A stretch of DNA of 64,000 nt from Fratercula arctica. Taxonomy: Eukaryota; Chordata; Aves; Charadriiformes; Alcidae. The notes below the pieces were generated by a model, which saw only the letters and a program-made list of their open reading frames with translations, was not told the DNA's origin and made no database searches. The stretch covers positions 1,965,046-2,029,045 of the forward strand of contig CANTUZ010000024.1 of NCBI GenBank assembly GCA_947846985.1, given 5' to 3'. The translations under genes were made by a program, and so were the position numbers. This document shows positions 22,558-34,500 of the stretch, in pieces (position 1 is the first letter of the stretch; every line of letters starts with the position of its first letter).

Positions 22558-25500
22558 CTAACTGTCCGAGGAGCCCCCATCGCCCTCCTTCAGCTCCTGG
22601 CTGCTCTCCACTTCCTCGGGAATATCCTGCATCCTCAGGAAATCTATGGAAAAACACTCGGTTAATCCTCCCCCCGCGCGGGAAAAGTGGGTGCCCAGGG
22701 CCGGCTCCCACCCCCCCCCGTCCCCGTCCCGGGGACCCACCTCGGGGGCTGGCGGGGGGGGAGTGGCGGCTCCCCAAGGCCTCGTCCTCCAGGAGCACAT
22801 CCAGGGAGTCCTCGCCATCCCGCAGCCGGTCGGGGTCGCCCCCCCGGTAATCCAGCTCCTCCCGGGGGCAGGGGGCGAAGGCGGGGTGGTGGAAGGAGAG
22901 GCTGGCGGGGTGGGGGCTGTGGCTCAGCTGCTGAGAGGGAAGCGAGATTGGGGGGGGAGGGCGAGATCAGGCCTGAGCCCCTGCACCCCCCCCAACCTGC
23001 GGGTGCTGAGGCCAGACACACTTGTGTCATCCATGAGTGTATCCTTCCCACCCCCTGAGGCCCCCAAGCTGGATGAGCTGAGGCCGGACACACTTGTGTC
23101 ATGCATGAGTGCATCCTTCCCACCCACCCCCGTCACCTCCTGAGGCCCCAAAGCCAGATCAGCTGAGGCTGAACGCACTCATGTCATACATGAGTTCATC
23201 TTCCCCCACCCCCAGCCCCAAAGCCAGGTGGGCTGAGGCTGGACACACTCGTGCCATGCATGAGCACATCTTTAACCCCCCACTGCTGCCTCCCTGCACC
23301 GCAAACCCAGGTGGGCTGAGGCCGGATGCACTCATGTCATGCATGAGCACATTCTTCATCCCCTGCCTCCCAAGGCCCCCAGCCCGGTTGGGCTGAGGCT
23401 GGACACTCATGCCATGCATGAGCACATCTTCCTCCCCTCCCCAGGCCCCAAACCTAAGTGGGCTGAGGCTGGACGCACTCGTGTCATGCATGAGCACATC
23501 CTTCCTACCCCGCTCACTGCCTCCCTGCACCCCAAACCCTGCTGGGCTGAGGCCGGATGCACTCATGTCATGCATGAACACATCTTTTCGCCCCCACCAT
23601 CCCCTCCCAGCACCGCAGACCCAGGTGGGCTGAGGCTGGACGCACTCATGTCATGCATGAGCACATCTTTTTTCTCCCCAAGCCTCAAACCCTGCTGGGC
23701 TGAGGCCGGACTCAACTCATGCCACATATTAGCACATCTTTCTCCCCCCACCAAGCCTCAAACCCAGGTGGCCTGAGGCCAGACACAACTCATGCCACGT
23801 ATTAGCACATCTTCCCCCCCCCACCAAGTCACAAACCCAGGTGGGCTGAGGCCAGACACAACTCATGCCACGTGTTAGCACATCTTCCCCCCCCCACCAA
23901 GTCACAAACCCAGGTGGGCTGAGGCCAGACACAACTCATGCCACCCCTGAGCCCACCCTTCCCCACTACCTGTGGCGGGGTGAAGCTGAGATAGAGCGCG
24001 TCGCCGGCCGGCAGACTCCTCCGCCGCGGGTCGGTCCCCCGGCGTCCCCGCGTGCCACCCTCCTGCCGCAGGGCCCCCAGCTGCCGCTGGGCCTCCTCCA
24101 GCTCCCGCTCCAGCCGGGCCCGCTCCTGCTCGCTGTCCCGCAGCCGCGTCTCCAGCCCCGCCGCCTCCTGCGCCCGCTCCTGGCAGAGCTGCCGGCACCG
24201 GCCCAGCTCCTCCTGCAGCAGCCCGTGCTGCCGCTGCAGCAGCGCCAGCTCGCTGGTACCCGGCTTCTCGCCTGCCCGCGCCCCCGCTTCAGCCGGGGCC
24301 GGCTGGGACCCCCGGCGGGACAATGGCTTCTCCGGACCCTCCTGCAGCTGCAGCTCCAGCAGCGTGTCCTGCTGGCTGACTACCGCCTGCGGAGGGGGGA
24401 GACAGCAGGGTGGGCAGGGGGCGGGCAGGGGGTGGGCAGGGGGATATGGGCAAGGGGATGCAGGCAGGGGGATGGATGTGGACAGGGGGATGGATGTGGA
24501 CAGGGGGATGGATGTGGGCAGGAGGACACGGGCAGGGGGATGCAGGCAGGGGGATGGATGTGGGCAGGGGGACGCGGGCAGGGGGATGGATGCGGGCAGG
24601 GGGATGGATGCGGGCAGGAGGACACGGGCAGGAGGATGGATGCAGGCAGGGGGATGGATGTGGGCAGCGGGGTGGATGTGAGCGGGGGGATGGATGCGGG
24701 CAGGGGGATGGATGCAGGCAGGGGGATGGATGCGGACAGGGGGATGGATGCGGGCAGGGGGATGGATGCGGGCAGGGGGATGGATGCAGGCAGGGGGATG
24801 GATGTGGACAGGGGGATGGATGCGGGCAGGGGGATGGATGTGGACAGGGGGATGGATGCGGGCAGGGGGATGGATGTGGACAGGGGGATGGATGCGGGCA
24901 GGGGGATGGATGTGGGCAGGGGGATGGATGTGGGCAGGGGGATGGATGCAGGCAGGGGGATGGATGTGGACAGGGGGATGGATGTGGGCAGGGGGACGCG
25001 GGCAGGGGGATGCAGGCAGGGGGATGCAGGCAGGGGGATGGATGTGGGCAGGGGGATGCAGGCAGGGGGATGCAGGCAGGGGGATGGATGCGGGCGGGGG
25101 GATGGATGTTGCCAGGAAGAGGGATGCGGGCAGGGGGATATAGTCAAGGGGCATGGATACAGGCCGAGGGATGCAGGCAGGGGGATGGATGCGGGCAGGG
25201 AGACATGGGCAGGGGGATGGATATGGGCAGGGGGACATGGGCAGGGGGATGGATGCAGGCAGGGGGATGCAGGCAGGGGGATGCAGGCAGGGGATGCAGG
25301 CAGGGGATGCAGGCAGGGGGGGAAGCCAGCTTGTCCCCCATCCTGTCCCCCTCCTCCCTGCGGTCCCACCGACCTGGAGCCCATGCAGGAGGCCGTAGAG
25401 GTTCACCAGCCGCTGGTTGATCTCCTGGGGAGCAGAGGGGGGAGGGTGAACCCCCGTGAAGCGGGGTGGGGAAACTGAGGCACGTCAGCACAGTGGGGAG

Positions 25501-28500
25501 GGAGCTGGCTCTCTCCCCCATCCCGCCCCCCCTTACCTCCTGGGGTACCCGCTGCAGAACCTGGTTGCCGTTCCCATCCTATGGAGAGAGAACAGTGACA
25601 CCGCTGTGGCCGCGGCACAGGGTGGGGGTGTCCCCCTCAGGTGTCCCCCGCACCGTGCTCACCCGCTGCCCGGCGTCCGAATCCGCCCTGCAGAACTCCA
25701 GGGAGCCGTTGAAGCTGCCGGCGTCGCCGTCTGTGGGGAGAGGCAGGGGGTGAGCCCCACCGCGGCCCCGGGGGACCCCGATCTGGGCACAGCCCCATCC
25801 CCTGTCCCCCATCTTACTGCTGGCGCCGGGGCTGGGGCAGCTCTCGGCCTCGGCGAGGTTATTCTGGTCCCGGTCGCGTCCGACACACGTGAAAATCTCC
25901 TTCAGGCACTCCACTGCGGGGAAGCGCAGGATGAGCCCCGCGCCACAGCGGGGACCCCAGCCCGGCCCCCTGCCTCAGTTTCCCCACGCGGAGCATCACC
26001 ATCCCGGAGCATCCCGGAGCATCCGCACCTTCCCGGATGGCGTCGTGCATCAGCTTCTCCCCGCGGGAGCCCTCGGCGGAGTCGGAGTGGAAGAGGGTGC
26101 GGGGGGCCAGGGTGGGCGAGGGCTCCTCGCAGCCACTTGCCAGGGCCAGCATGTCGGCAAAGAGCCCCACCTTCTCCTCCAGCAGCGCCGAGATCTTCCG
26201 GTCGTGTTGCAGGATACGGTCTGCGGGGAGAGGATGAGCGGGGATCGGGGGGACGAGCAGGACAGGGGGGACAAGGAGAGATGGGGGGATGAGCAGGGAC
26301 GGGGGGGACAAGAAGGACAGGGATGAGCAGGGATGGCGGGGAATGAACAAGGATGGAGGAGGATAAGCAAGGATTGGGGGGGACGAGCAGGGACAGGGGG
26401 GAGAAGGAGGGATGGGGGGATGAACAGGGATGGGGGGATGAGCAGGGACAGGAGGGGATTAGCAAGGACTGGGGGGGATGAGCAGGGATGGGGGGGACAA
26501 TGAGGGATGGGGAGAATGAGCAGGGATGGGGGGACGAGCAGGGACGGAGGCACAAGGAGGGACGGGGGGATGAACAGGGATGGGAAGGATGAGCGGGGAT
26601 GGGGGGGACAAGCGGGGACAGGGGGGACAAGAAAGGATTGGGGGGATGAAGAGGGATGGGGAGGATGAGCGGGGATGGGGGGGACGAACAAGGACGGGGG
26701 GGATTAGCAAGGACTGGGGGGGACGAGCAGGGACGGAGGCACAAGGAGGGATGGGGGGATGAACAGGGATGGGGAGGATGAGCGAGGACTGGGGGGGGAT
26801 GAGCAGGGATGGGGACAAGGAGGAATGGGGGGATGAACAGGGATGGGGGGATGAACAAGGACGGGGGGAATTAGCAAGGATTGGGGGGGACGAGCAGGGA
26901 CGGAGGCACAAGGAGGGACAGGGGGATGAACAGGGATGGGGAGGATGAGCGGGGATGGGGGGGACGAGCAGGGACAGGGCAGGATTAGCAAGGACTGGGG
27001 GGGAGAAGCAGGGATGGGGGGAACAACGAGGGATGGGGGGATGAGCGGGAATGGGAGGGATGAGCAGGGACGGGGGGATAAGCAGGGATGGGGGGGTGAA
27101 CAAGGACGAGGCGGATTAGCAAGGATTGCAGGGGACAGGCAGGGACGGGGATGAGCAGGGATGGGGGGGGTGAGCAGGGATGGGGGGGTGAGCAAGGATT
27201 GCGGGGGACGAGCAGGGATGGCGACAAGGAGAGATGGGGGGAAGAGCAGGGACAGGGGGGACAAGGACGGATGGGGGCACGAGCAGGGACGGGGGGGATG
27301 AGCAAGGATTGGGGGGGACGGGCGGGGATGGGGGGCGATGAGTAGGGAGCGACAAGGATGAGCAGGGTCCGGGGGGACGAGCAGGGAGGGGGGTGACAAG
27401 CAGGGAGGGGGGGGACAGGGATGGGGACCCCCACAGTGGTGGCACCCACCTTTCAGCTTGCGTAAGGACGCTTCGATCTCCGTCTCGATCAGGGGAAAGT
27501 CCTGGCGGCTGGGGCAGCTGGAAGGGATGAGGTGGCGGGGGTGGGGGGGGGGGGCGGGTCAGAGCCAGGACCCCCCCCAACCCCATCACACCGCGGTCGT
27601 CCTTCCCACCGGCCGCATCCTGCCAAGGCTCAGGGGACCCAACCCAGAGCTGCATCCCCCTTCCCGCTCCCCATCGCCCACTCCGTGGCCCTGGGGACCC
27701 CCAGAAATCATTGCCCCCCTTCCCACCCCCCCCGCCCCGAGGCTGCCACTCACAGGCTGACCGTCTGCTGGATGACCTTCATCCAGTTGTTGCGGTCGTC
27801 GCGGGAGGCGGCGTGGACCTCGTACATCTCCGGCGGCGCCGCGCTGATCAGGAACATCCCCTTCTCCTGGTTGGCAATATCCCGCACGATGAGGTTTTGC
27901 AGGGAGATGACGGCCGGCTTGTCCTGCGGGACAGGGGACAGGGTCAGAATGCCATCCCGGACGCAGTGGGGGAGGCGGGGGGCGGGGGCTGGGATGCGGG
28001 AGGCCAGGGGATGGCGGCTCACCAGCATGGGGAAGGTGTACTTCTGGTCCTTCTCTTGCAGGAAGATGAGGACGTCCGTCATCAGCAGCACCAGGACATC
28101 TGGGAGGGAGCGCGGGGATGTGAGATGCTAGGGTGGGGGCCGGGTGGTGGCATGTCCCACCTCACAGACCCCCGTAGTCCCAAGGCTGCTCCCAAATTCT
28201 GCCAGGAGGGTTGAGGGCCTCCTGGCACCCTGGGCCCTGGCATCTCCACCCCCAGGTACCTCCAATCCCTTGGCACCCCCATCTCCTGGCATCCCGATAT
28301 CCCCATCATCATCATACCCGGGTACCCTCATCCCCTTGTATCCCCATCCCCTGGCACCCCAGTCCCCCAGCATCCCCAAACACAGGTACCCTCATCCTCT
28401 GGCATCTTCCATCCCTTGGCACTGTGGTCCCTGGAAGCCCCATCCTCAGGTACCTCCAATCCCCTTGTACCCCCATCCCACAGCACCCTGGTCTCCCAGC

Positions 28501-31500
28501 GTCCCTCTGGTACCCCCAATCCCACAGCACCCTGGTTTCCCCATCATCCCCATCCCCTGGTATCCCCATCCCACAGCACCCTGGTCCCCCAGTGTCCCCA
28601 TCCCCTGATACTCCATCCCCTGGCATCTCCATCCCCCAGCACCCTGGTCGTCCCCCCCAGCACCCCGGTGTCCCCCCTCCAGCACCCCAGACCCCACCTT
28701 TGAAGCGCCCAGCCGCCGTCTTCCAGAGCATGCAGCCGCTGTGCACCAGCTTACGCCGCAGGAGCTCGTCCTTGCCGAAAACGCCGGCGCGGCTCTCCCA
28801 GGCCAGCTGCACCTTGGCCCGGCCGTCCACGCGCCGGTAGACGTCCCACAGCCGCGCGTTCATCTCGCACGTGTGCACCTCCTCGTTGATGGAGGAGATC
28901 AGCTCCTTCACCAGCTTCAGCGCTCGCGACAGGTCCGCGGAGTCGCCCTCGTTGTCTGGGACGAAGGGTTGGGGGGGGGGCGGGAAGACGCGGTCAGGGC
29001 TGCACACCCCCTACCTCCCCCCCACAGCACGGGCAGGCCCCCGCATGGCTCGCCCACCCCAGGCTCGTTACCTTTGGAGTTCTTCAGGATGCGCTCGATG
29101 AGCACCGGGTACTTGGTGATCCTCTGCGTCACCAGCAAGATGCACTCGGGCACCCCGTGACGGCGGAGCAGCGGGGACCGTGTCATCCTCTGCCCAGCCG
29201 GAGGGAGGGAAGGAAGCACAGGGCACCCCATGAGAAACGGCCACCCCCAGCCCCGGGGCCCACAACCACGTTAAGAGGCATTCGGGAGAGCCACGCCGTT
29301 GGGGAAACTGGGGCACGGAGCTGGCAAAAGGGTCTCGCAGCAGGGCACGAAGCCCGCAGGGAGACACCGACCCCCGTCCTGGGGGTGCCACGCCGGGGGC
29401 GGGGGGGGTGGGGGGGGTGGGCGCTCACCCGGATGAACTGCTGGAAGCGCTTGTCGCGGGCGAGCAGGTCCTTGTACTCCTTCACGGCTTTGGTGTGCTT
29501 GCTGCAGAACTCCGAGTAGGCTTTCTTCAGCTGCTCCGCGCTGGCACCCGAAAACTGGGGTGGGGGGAGAACAGGGGACATCAGTGAGCCCGTACCACCC
29601 CCCGCCAGCACCCACTGGCTCAGGCGGCCCCGCGCCATCCCCACCTGGTTGACGAGGATGTCCCCCAGCCGGTTGATGACGAAGTTCTTGTTGCTGTCCT
29701 GGGCCAGGGATTCCCTGCGCCGCTCCAGGAGCTGCGCCAGGAACCGCTCGTGGATCTGGCTCAGCTCGTCCATGCAGGGGAAGATCTTCTGCACCGTGGC
29801 CGGGTCCATCTGCAGGTCCTCCAGCATGGCCTTACGGAACATGTTGGCCATGATCTTCAGCGTGCGGACGTGGTGCATCTCCGTCTGGATCAGCTCTGTG
29901 GCAGGTGAGAGGGGACAACCACCACGGTGGGTCCCAGCCTGCTCTGTGCCATGGGGACACCACCTCACCCTGTCCCCACCACCTCCCAGTGTCCCCCATC
30001 TCTGCATCCCCATCCCTGCAGCTCTCACCCATCCCTGTGTCCCCTACCCTGTCCCTGCGTCCCCCATCGCTCCATCCCCACCCCTGCATCTCTGACATGT
30101 CCCTGTGTCCCCTGCCCTGTCCCTGTGATCCCATTCCTACAGCTCTGACCTGTCCCCATGTCCCCTACTCTGTGTCTACGTCCTCTTCATGTCCATCTCT
30201 GACCTGTCTCTGTGTCCCCTTGTCCTGTCCCTGTGTCCCTCATCTCTGCATCCCCATCCCTGCTTCTCTGACCCATCCCTGTGTCCCCTACCCTGTCCCC
30301 ACATCTCCCCTGCTCCTGCATCTCTGACCCATCCCTGTGTCCCCCATGCCTGTGTCCCTTACCCTGTCCCTGTGTCCCCCATCCCTGTGTCCCCTACTCT
30401 GTCCCCACGTCCCCCATCTCTTCATCCCTGTTCCTGCATCTCTGACCCATCCCTGTGTCCCCTCCCCTGTCCCTACATCCCCATGTCACCCCAGCACCCT
30501 GTCCCCCTGTGTCCCCTCCCCATCCCGCCGGTCCCGGCCGTCCCCCTGCAGCCACCCACCGTAGATGACATCCTGGCGCTTCATGACGTCCATCTTGTGC
30601 TGCTGCAGGTAGCTGTTGTCCACGGCCAAGCTCCACGAATCCGCCTCGAAGTCCTTCCCGTCCGTCTCGAAGTCGCTCATCAGCTGGTTGAGGATGACGT
30701 CGGGGCCTGCGCAGGAGGGGGGGGGGGTGTCAGGCCCTGCGCCCCGTGTGTGTCCGTGTCCCCCCCCCCCCTGCCATGCCCCATGTCTGCAACCCCGCTG
30801 GGTCCCCACCTTCGTCGATGAGCGACTCCACGGAGACCGTGCGGTTGCGCATGTTGAGGGAGTCCGTGGACTGGGACAGGATCCGCCGTATCCCCAGGGG
30901 AGACTCATCGTTGAACGTCCTGGGAGGCGAGGGGGACACGACATGATGGTGACGCTGTGGGGACACCCCCAGAGTCCCATTTCCCCCCTCTTTCTCCCCA
31001 TCTTACCCCGCGATGTTGGTGGTGGAGACGCTCTTGGAGAGGGAGAGGGAGGGTCGGCCGCGGCGGGGGCCCAGCAGCGTCTGGCGGAAGCTCTCCGAGG
31101 GGTAGATGGCCGAGTTGGGGCGCTCCCGGATGGCAGCTGGGGGGTGACACACTGGGGGTTCAACGCCATGACCCCCCCCCCATCACCCCCCAGGCTGTCC
31201 CCACCACCCACGGGGGACACCCCTATAGAGCATCCCCAGCTGGGGACGTGCCCCCCAGCCCGCCCTGGGGCCAGGCCCCGACACCTCGGGGATGGGGGGG
31301 GGCGGGTAGGCGGAAGGGCTGTCCTCCCCCATTCCCCCCCCCGGCACATCACACCCCACTCACTTTTATTGCGCAGTGAGACCGACTGCAGCGCCGAGCT
31401 GTTCTTCAGCAGCGCGGCTTTCTGTTGCTGGGGGAAGGAGCGGAGGCGTCATGGCGGGTGTCACCGTCCCCGTGTCATCCACCTTCCCCCTCACCCCCCC

Positions 31501-34500
31501 CCCTCAAAAAAAAAACCAAAAACCCCATCCTGGAGCAGCTGAGACCGGCCAGCTCATGTCACTTGTTGCAGCCGGGCAGGCACTCACCTTCTGCTTCACC
31601 TTGGTGCAGTTGGGCAGCGTGTCCTTGCAGCGGTTGTGGATGGTGACGTTGCAGGCTGGGGGGGGGACACACGACACAGGGAGAGGTGTCAGCACGGCCA
31701 CCCCCGGAGACATCAGGGGGGAGCCGCCATCGCCAGAGCGACGGGAGCAGATGTGGGGGGAATCCGGGCGGTCGCGGGCCACGCTGGGAGCCGCAGCTGC
31801 CGGGGAGCAGCTGAACCGCCGTGGTGCCGCTGAGACCCCCCCCCCCAACCCTGCAGGACGCAGCACCCCCCACCAGCCCCGTGCCACGGCACCGCAGCAT
31901 CGCCCACAGCGGGGGAGCCGGGCCGGCGTTTGCCAGGATGCCTTGGAGAAACCATCTCCGTGAGCATCCCCTGCTCCGCGGCGTGAATCCCCAGAGCCGA
32001 ATCGGGACCAACCGGCCGCTGGCTGTGGGCAAGGCTGTGCCTGCCTGGCAAAGCCACCCCGGCAAAGCCGCCATCGCCGTTTCGGCTACTCACTGGGGCA
32101 GATCAGAGCTTCCTTGGCCGTGATGCTCTTGTTGCAGGCGAAGCACATGGTCATGCCGGAGACGGTGATGGTGGTGAAGAGGTGGCCGTTGGTGTAGCGG
32201 GCATCCTTCTCCTTGCCCTCCTTCATCTTCTCCTTCTCCTTGCTCTGCCCGGAGAGATGCGACGGGCGCCTGAGGGGGCTGCGGCACGGGGGGCGCCCAC
32301 CGGCACCCCCTGGCACCCCCCCGGCTTGCTTCGGCACCCGGCTCATGGTTGCGGGGAGCCGGGGGTGACGTGGGACCCCCCGGTCCGCCCCGATGCTCGG
32401 GGGGTCCTGCCACCCCGGGGGGGGGAGGACGGGGAGGTGAGCGGCTGGGGAGAAGCCACCCCGATCGCTCCGCTCGCCCGTGCTTCCCATCATCCCATAA
32501 CCATGACAACCGGGTGGCTGCGGGAGAAATCCCCCCCACCCCCCCACCCCAGTACACGTCGTGTGTCCCCCACCCCCGGCACCGCAGCCGCCAGCCCCAA
32601 TGGGGACGAGATGCGGGGGCCGCGGTGGGGGGGAGGTGACGATGCTCCCCAGCACCCACGGGGGCTGGGGACATCGCCGGAGCACCGCAGCCAGCAGCCC
32701 TGTGCCTTCCCACCTCTGCTTTTTATCCAAAGTGGGTATTTTCACCCTTTTTCCCCCAAAATGGGGGTTCGGAGTCCAGCTGCCCCCCCATGGGGGGCGG
32801 GGGGGGGGGGTTGGGGGCTGGTTTAGGGACCCTGGTGCCACCAGCAGCTTGCCATGGTTTTCCCCTCCTGGAAAAAGGGAGCAAGCCAGCGTTATCCCCA
32901 GCATCCCAAGGGTGGCTGCTCCCGCCTCGGACCCCCCCCACTCTGCGCCCCGACCGGCACAGAGCTGCCTTTGTGCGTCCCGTCCCCCCCCCACGGCACC
33001 CGGCTGTGCCTGGCACTGGGGCACCCGCCAAACAGACCCTTCTCCCCCGCCAGCCCCCCCAAAATGACGGTGCTTTGGGTCCCCGATCCCCCTTCCCGCA
33101 GCTCAGCGATGCCGAGGAGGGGGGGGGTGGGGGTGTCCCCAGTTTCCATCCCTGCTCCCGACCCCCCCCCAGCAGGGTGGGCAAGAGCCTGAGACCCCCC
33201 CCCCCCCCGGGAGGAGCCAGGCAGGTGGGGAGGAAGGTGAGGAAGGTGAGGAAGACCACAGGAGCCCACGGGACAGGAGGGGGGGCTGAACACAGCATCC
33301 CCCCCACCCCTGTGGTCCTCAAGGAGGGGTGACACTGGCGGGGGGAGAACGGGGAGGGGGGGGGGGGGGCACGATAGCGATCACCCGCAGCCGGGGGGGT
33401 CTCGGGCGCTCACCCGCTCTCCGCAGAGGGGTCCCTCCACCTCCCCGTCCGCCGGGAACGGGGCGCAGGAGCAGCAGCACATCGTGGCCCCCCCGGGCCC
33501 CCCCGGCCCCGGCCCCCAGCCCGGCTGGGAGGGAGCGGCGCCCACCGAGCCTCCGGCCACAACATCTGCCCCGCGATTGTTCCCGGGCCTGGGCTTTTGC
33601 TTCGCTTTTTTCTTTGACTCTTCCCGCCCCCCCCCCCCCCCCCCCCGCTTTTTTATTTTTTTCTGTTTTTGTTTTGTTTGTTTGCTTTTACTTTTTTTTT
33701 TGGCCCCTTTTTTTGCTTTCCTTTCTTTCTTCCTTTTTCTTTCCTTTTTTCTTTGCTGACCTTTTTTGTCTTTTTTCCTTTTTTGCTTCCCTTTTTCTTT
33801 CCTTTCTTTTTTCTTTGCTTTCCTTTTTTTTTTTTTTGCCTTTTTTTCTACTTTCCTGGGTTTTTTTGCCTTTTTTTTCTGCTTTCCTTTTTTTTTTTTT
33901 GCCTTTTTTTCTGCTTTCCTTTTTTTCTTTTTGCTTCCTTTTCTCCCTCTTTTTTTTTTTTTTTTTTTGCTTCCTTTTCCTCCGTTTTTTTTTTTTTCTT
34001 TTTCCTCCATTTTCCTTCCCTTTTCCTACGGTTTTGGTTTGGGGTTTTTTTGGTTTGTTTTTTTTTTTTTTTTTTTTTTCCTTTCCCTCCACTTTCTTTC
34101 CTTTTTCCAATTTGGCTTTTTTTTTTTTTTTTCTTTTTCCTCCCTCTTGTTTTGTCCCGGCCGCGCTCTCCCCCCGCAGGGACCCGGCGGGGCTCCGGCC
34201 GCCCCCCCCCCCCCCCCGCGGCTGCTCCAGCCCCGGCCCCGCCGCAGGAAACCGAGCGGCCGCCACACAAAGGCGGGAGGCGACTCCCCTTCCTGCCGCC
34301 GCCGCCCCCCTCACACCCCCCCCCGCCACCGGCTCCCAGCCGCCCCGGACCCCCAAACCCCGCCTGGGGCCCCCATCCTGCAGAATGCCCGGGTCCCCCC
34401 CATCAGGACCCCCCCACCCCGCAGAACGCCCGGGTCCCCCCACTCAGGACCCCCCCCAACCCTGCAGCACACTTGCGCCCCCCCCATCAGGACCCCCACA

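Larger units (their letters stand above)
22558..25424 (-). other. ARHGEF2: ARHGEF2 C-terminal exons 19-22: coiled coil and 14-3-3 site
   Basis: Exon 19 encodes [17 protein letters not shown]. Exon 20 encodes a Leu/Glu/Gln-rich coiled coil ([19 protein letters not shown]) and then [19 protein letters not shown]. The Ser of RRRSLP corresponds to the PAK1/Aurora-A site that recruits 14-3-3 in mammals (Ser885/886). Exon 21 is His/Pro-rich and exon 22 gives the acidic end and TAG at 22558-22560. The introns on both sides of exon 20 are filled by minisatellites. Confidence 0.93.
27754..30706 (-). other. ARHGEF2: ARHGEF2 DH-PH catalytic exons
   Basis: Exons 7-13 encode the DH domain, from about [20 protein letters not shown] through [20 protein letters not shown] to [10 protein letters not shown]. 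The PH domain follows ([55 protein letters not shown]). The DH domain catalyses nucleotide exchange on Rho, and the QRITKYPV helix is the usual GTPase-contact helix. The upstream exon 6 carries the conserved [19 protein letters not shown] segment. No catalytic residue looks disrupted. Confidence 0.93.

Noticed and set aside
22990..23960. CRISPR-like array of regularly spaced repeats
   Set aside because: The 71-83-bp unit is repeated as a whole, without conserved repeat plus unique spacer, inside a vertebrate intron. It is an ordinary minisatellite.
23865..25478. 537-codon plus-strand frame rich in [11 protein letters not shown]
   Set aside because: The second half is the 18-bp intron 19 array and the first half is the antisense of ARHGEF2 exon 20.
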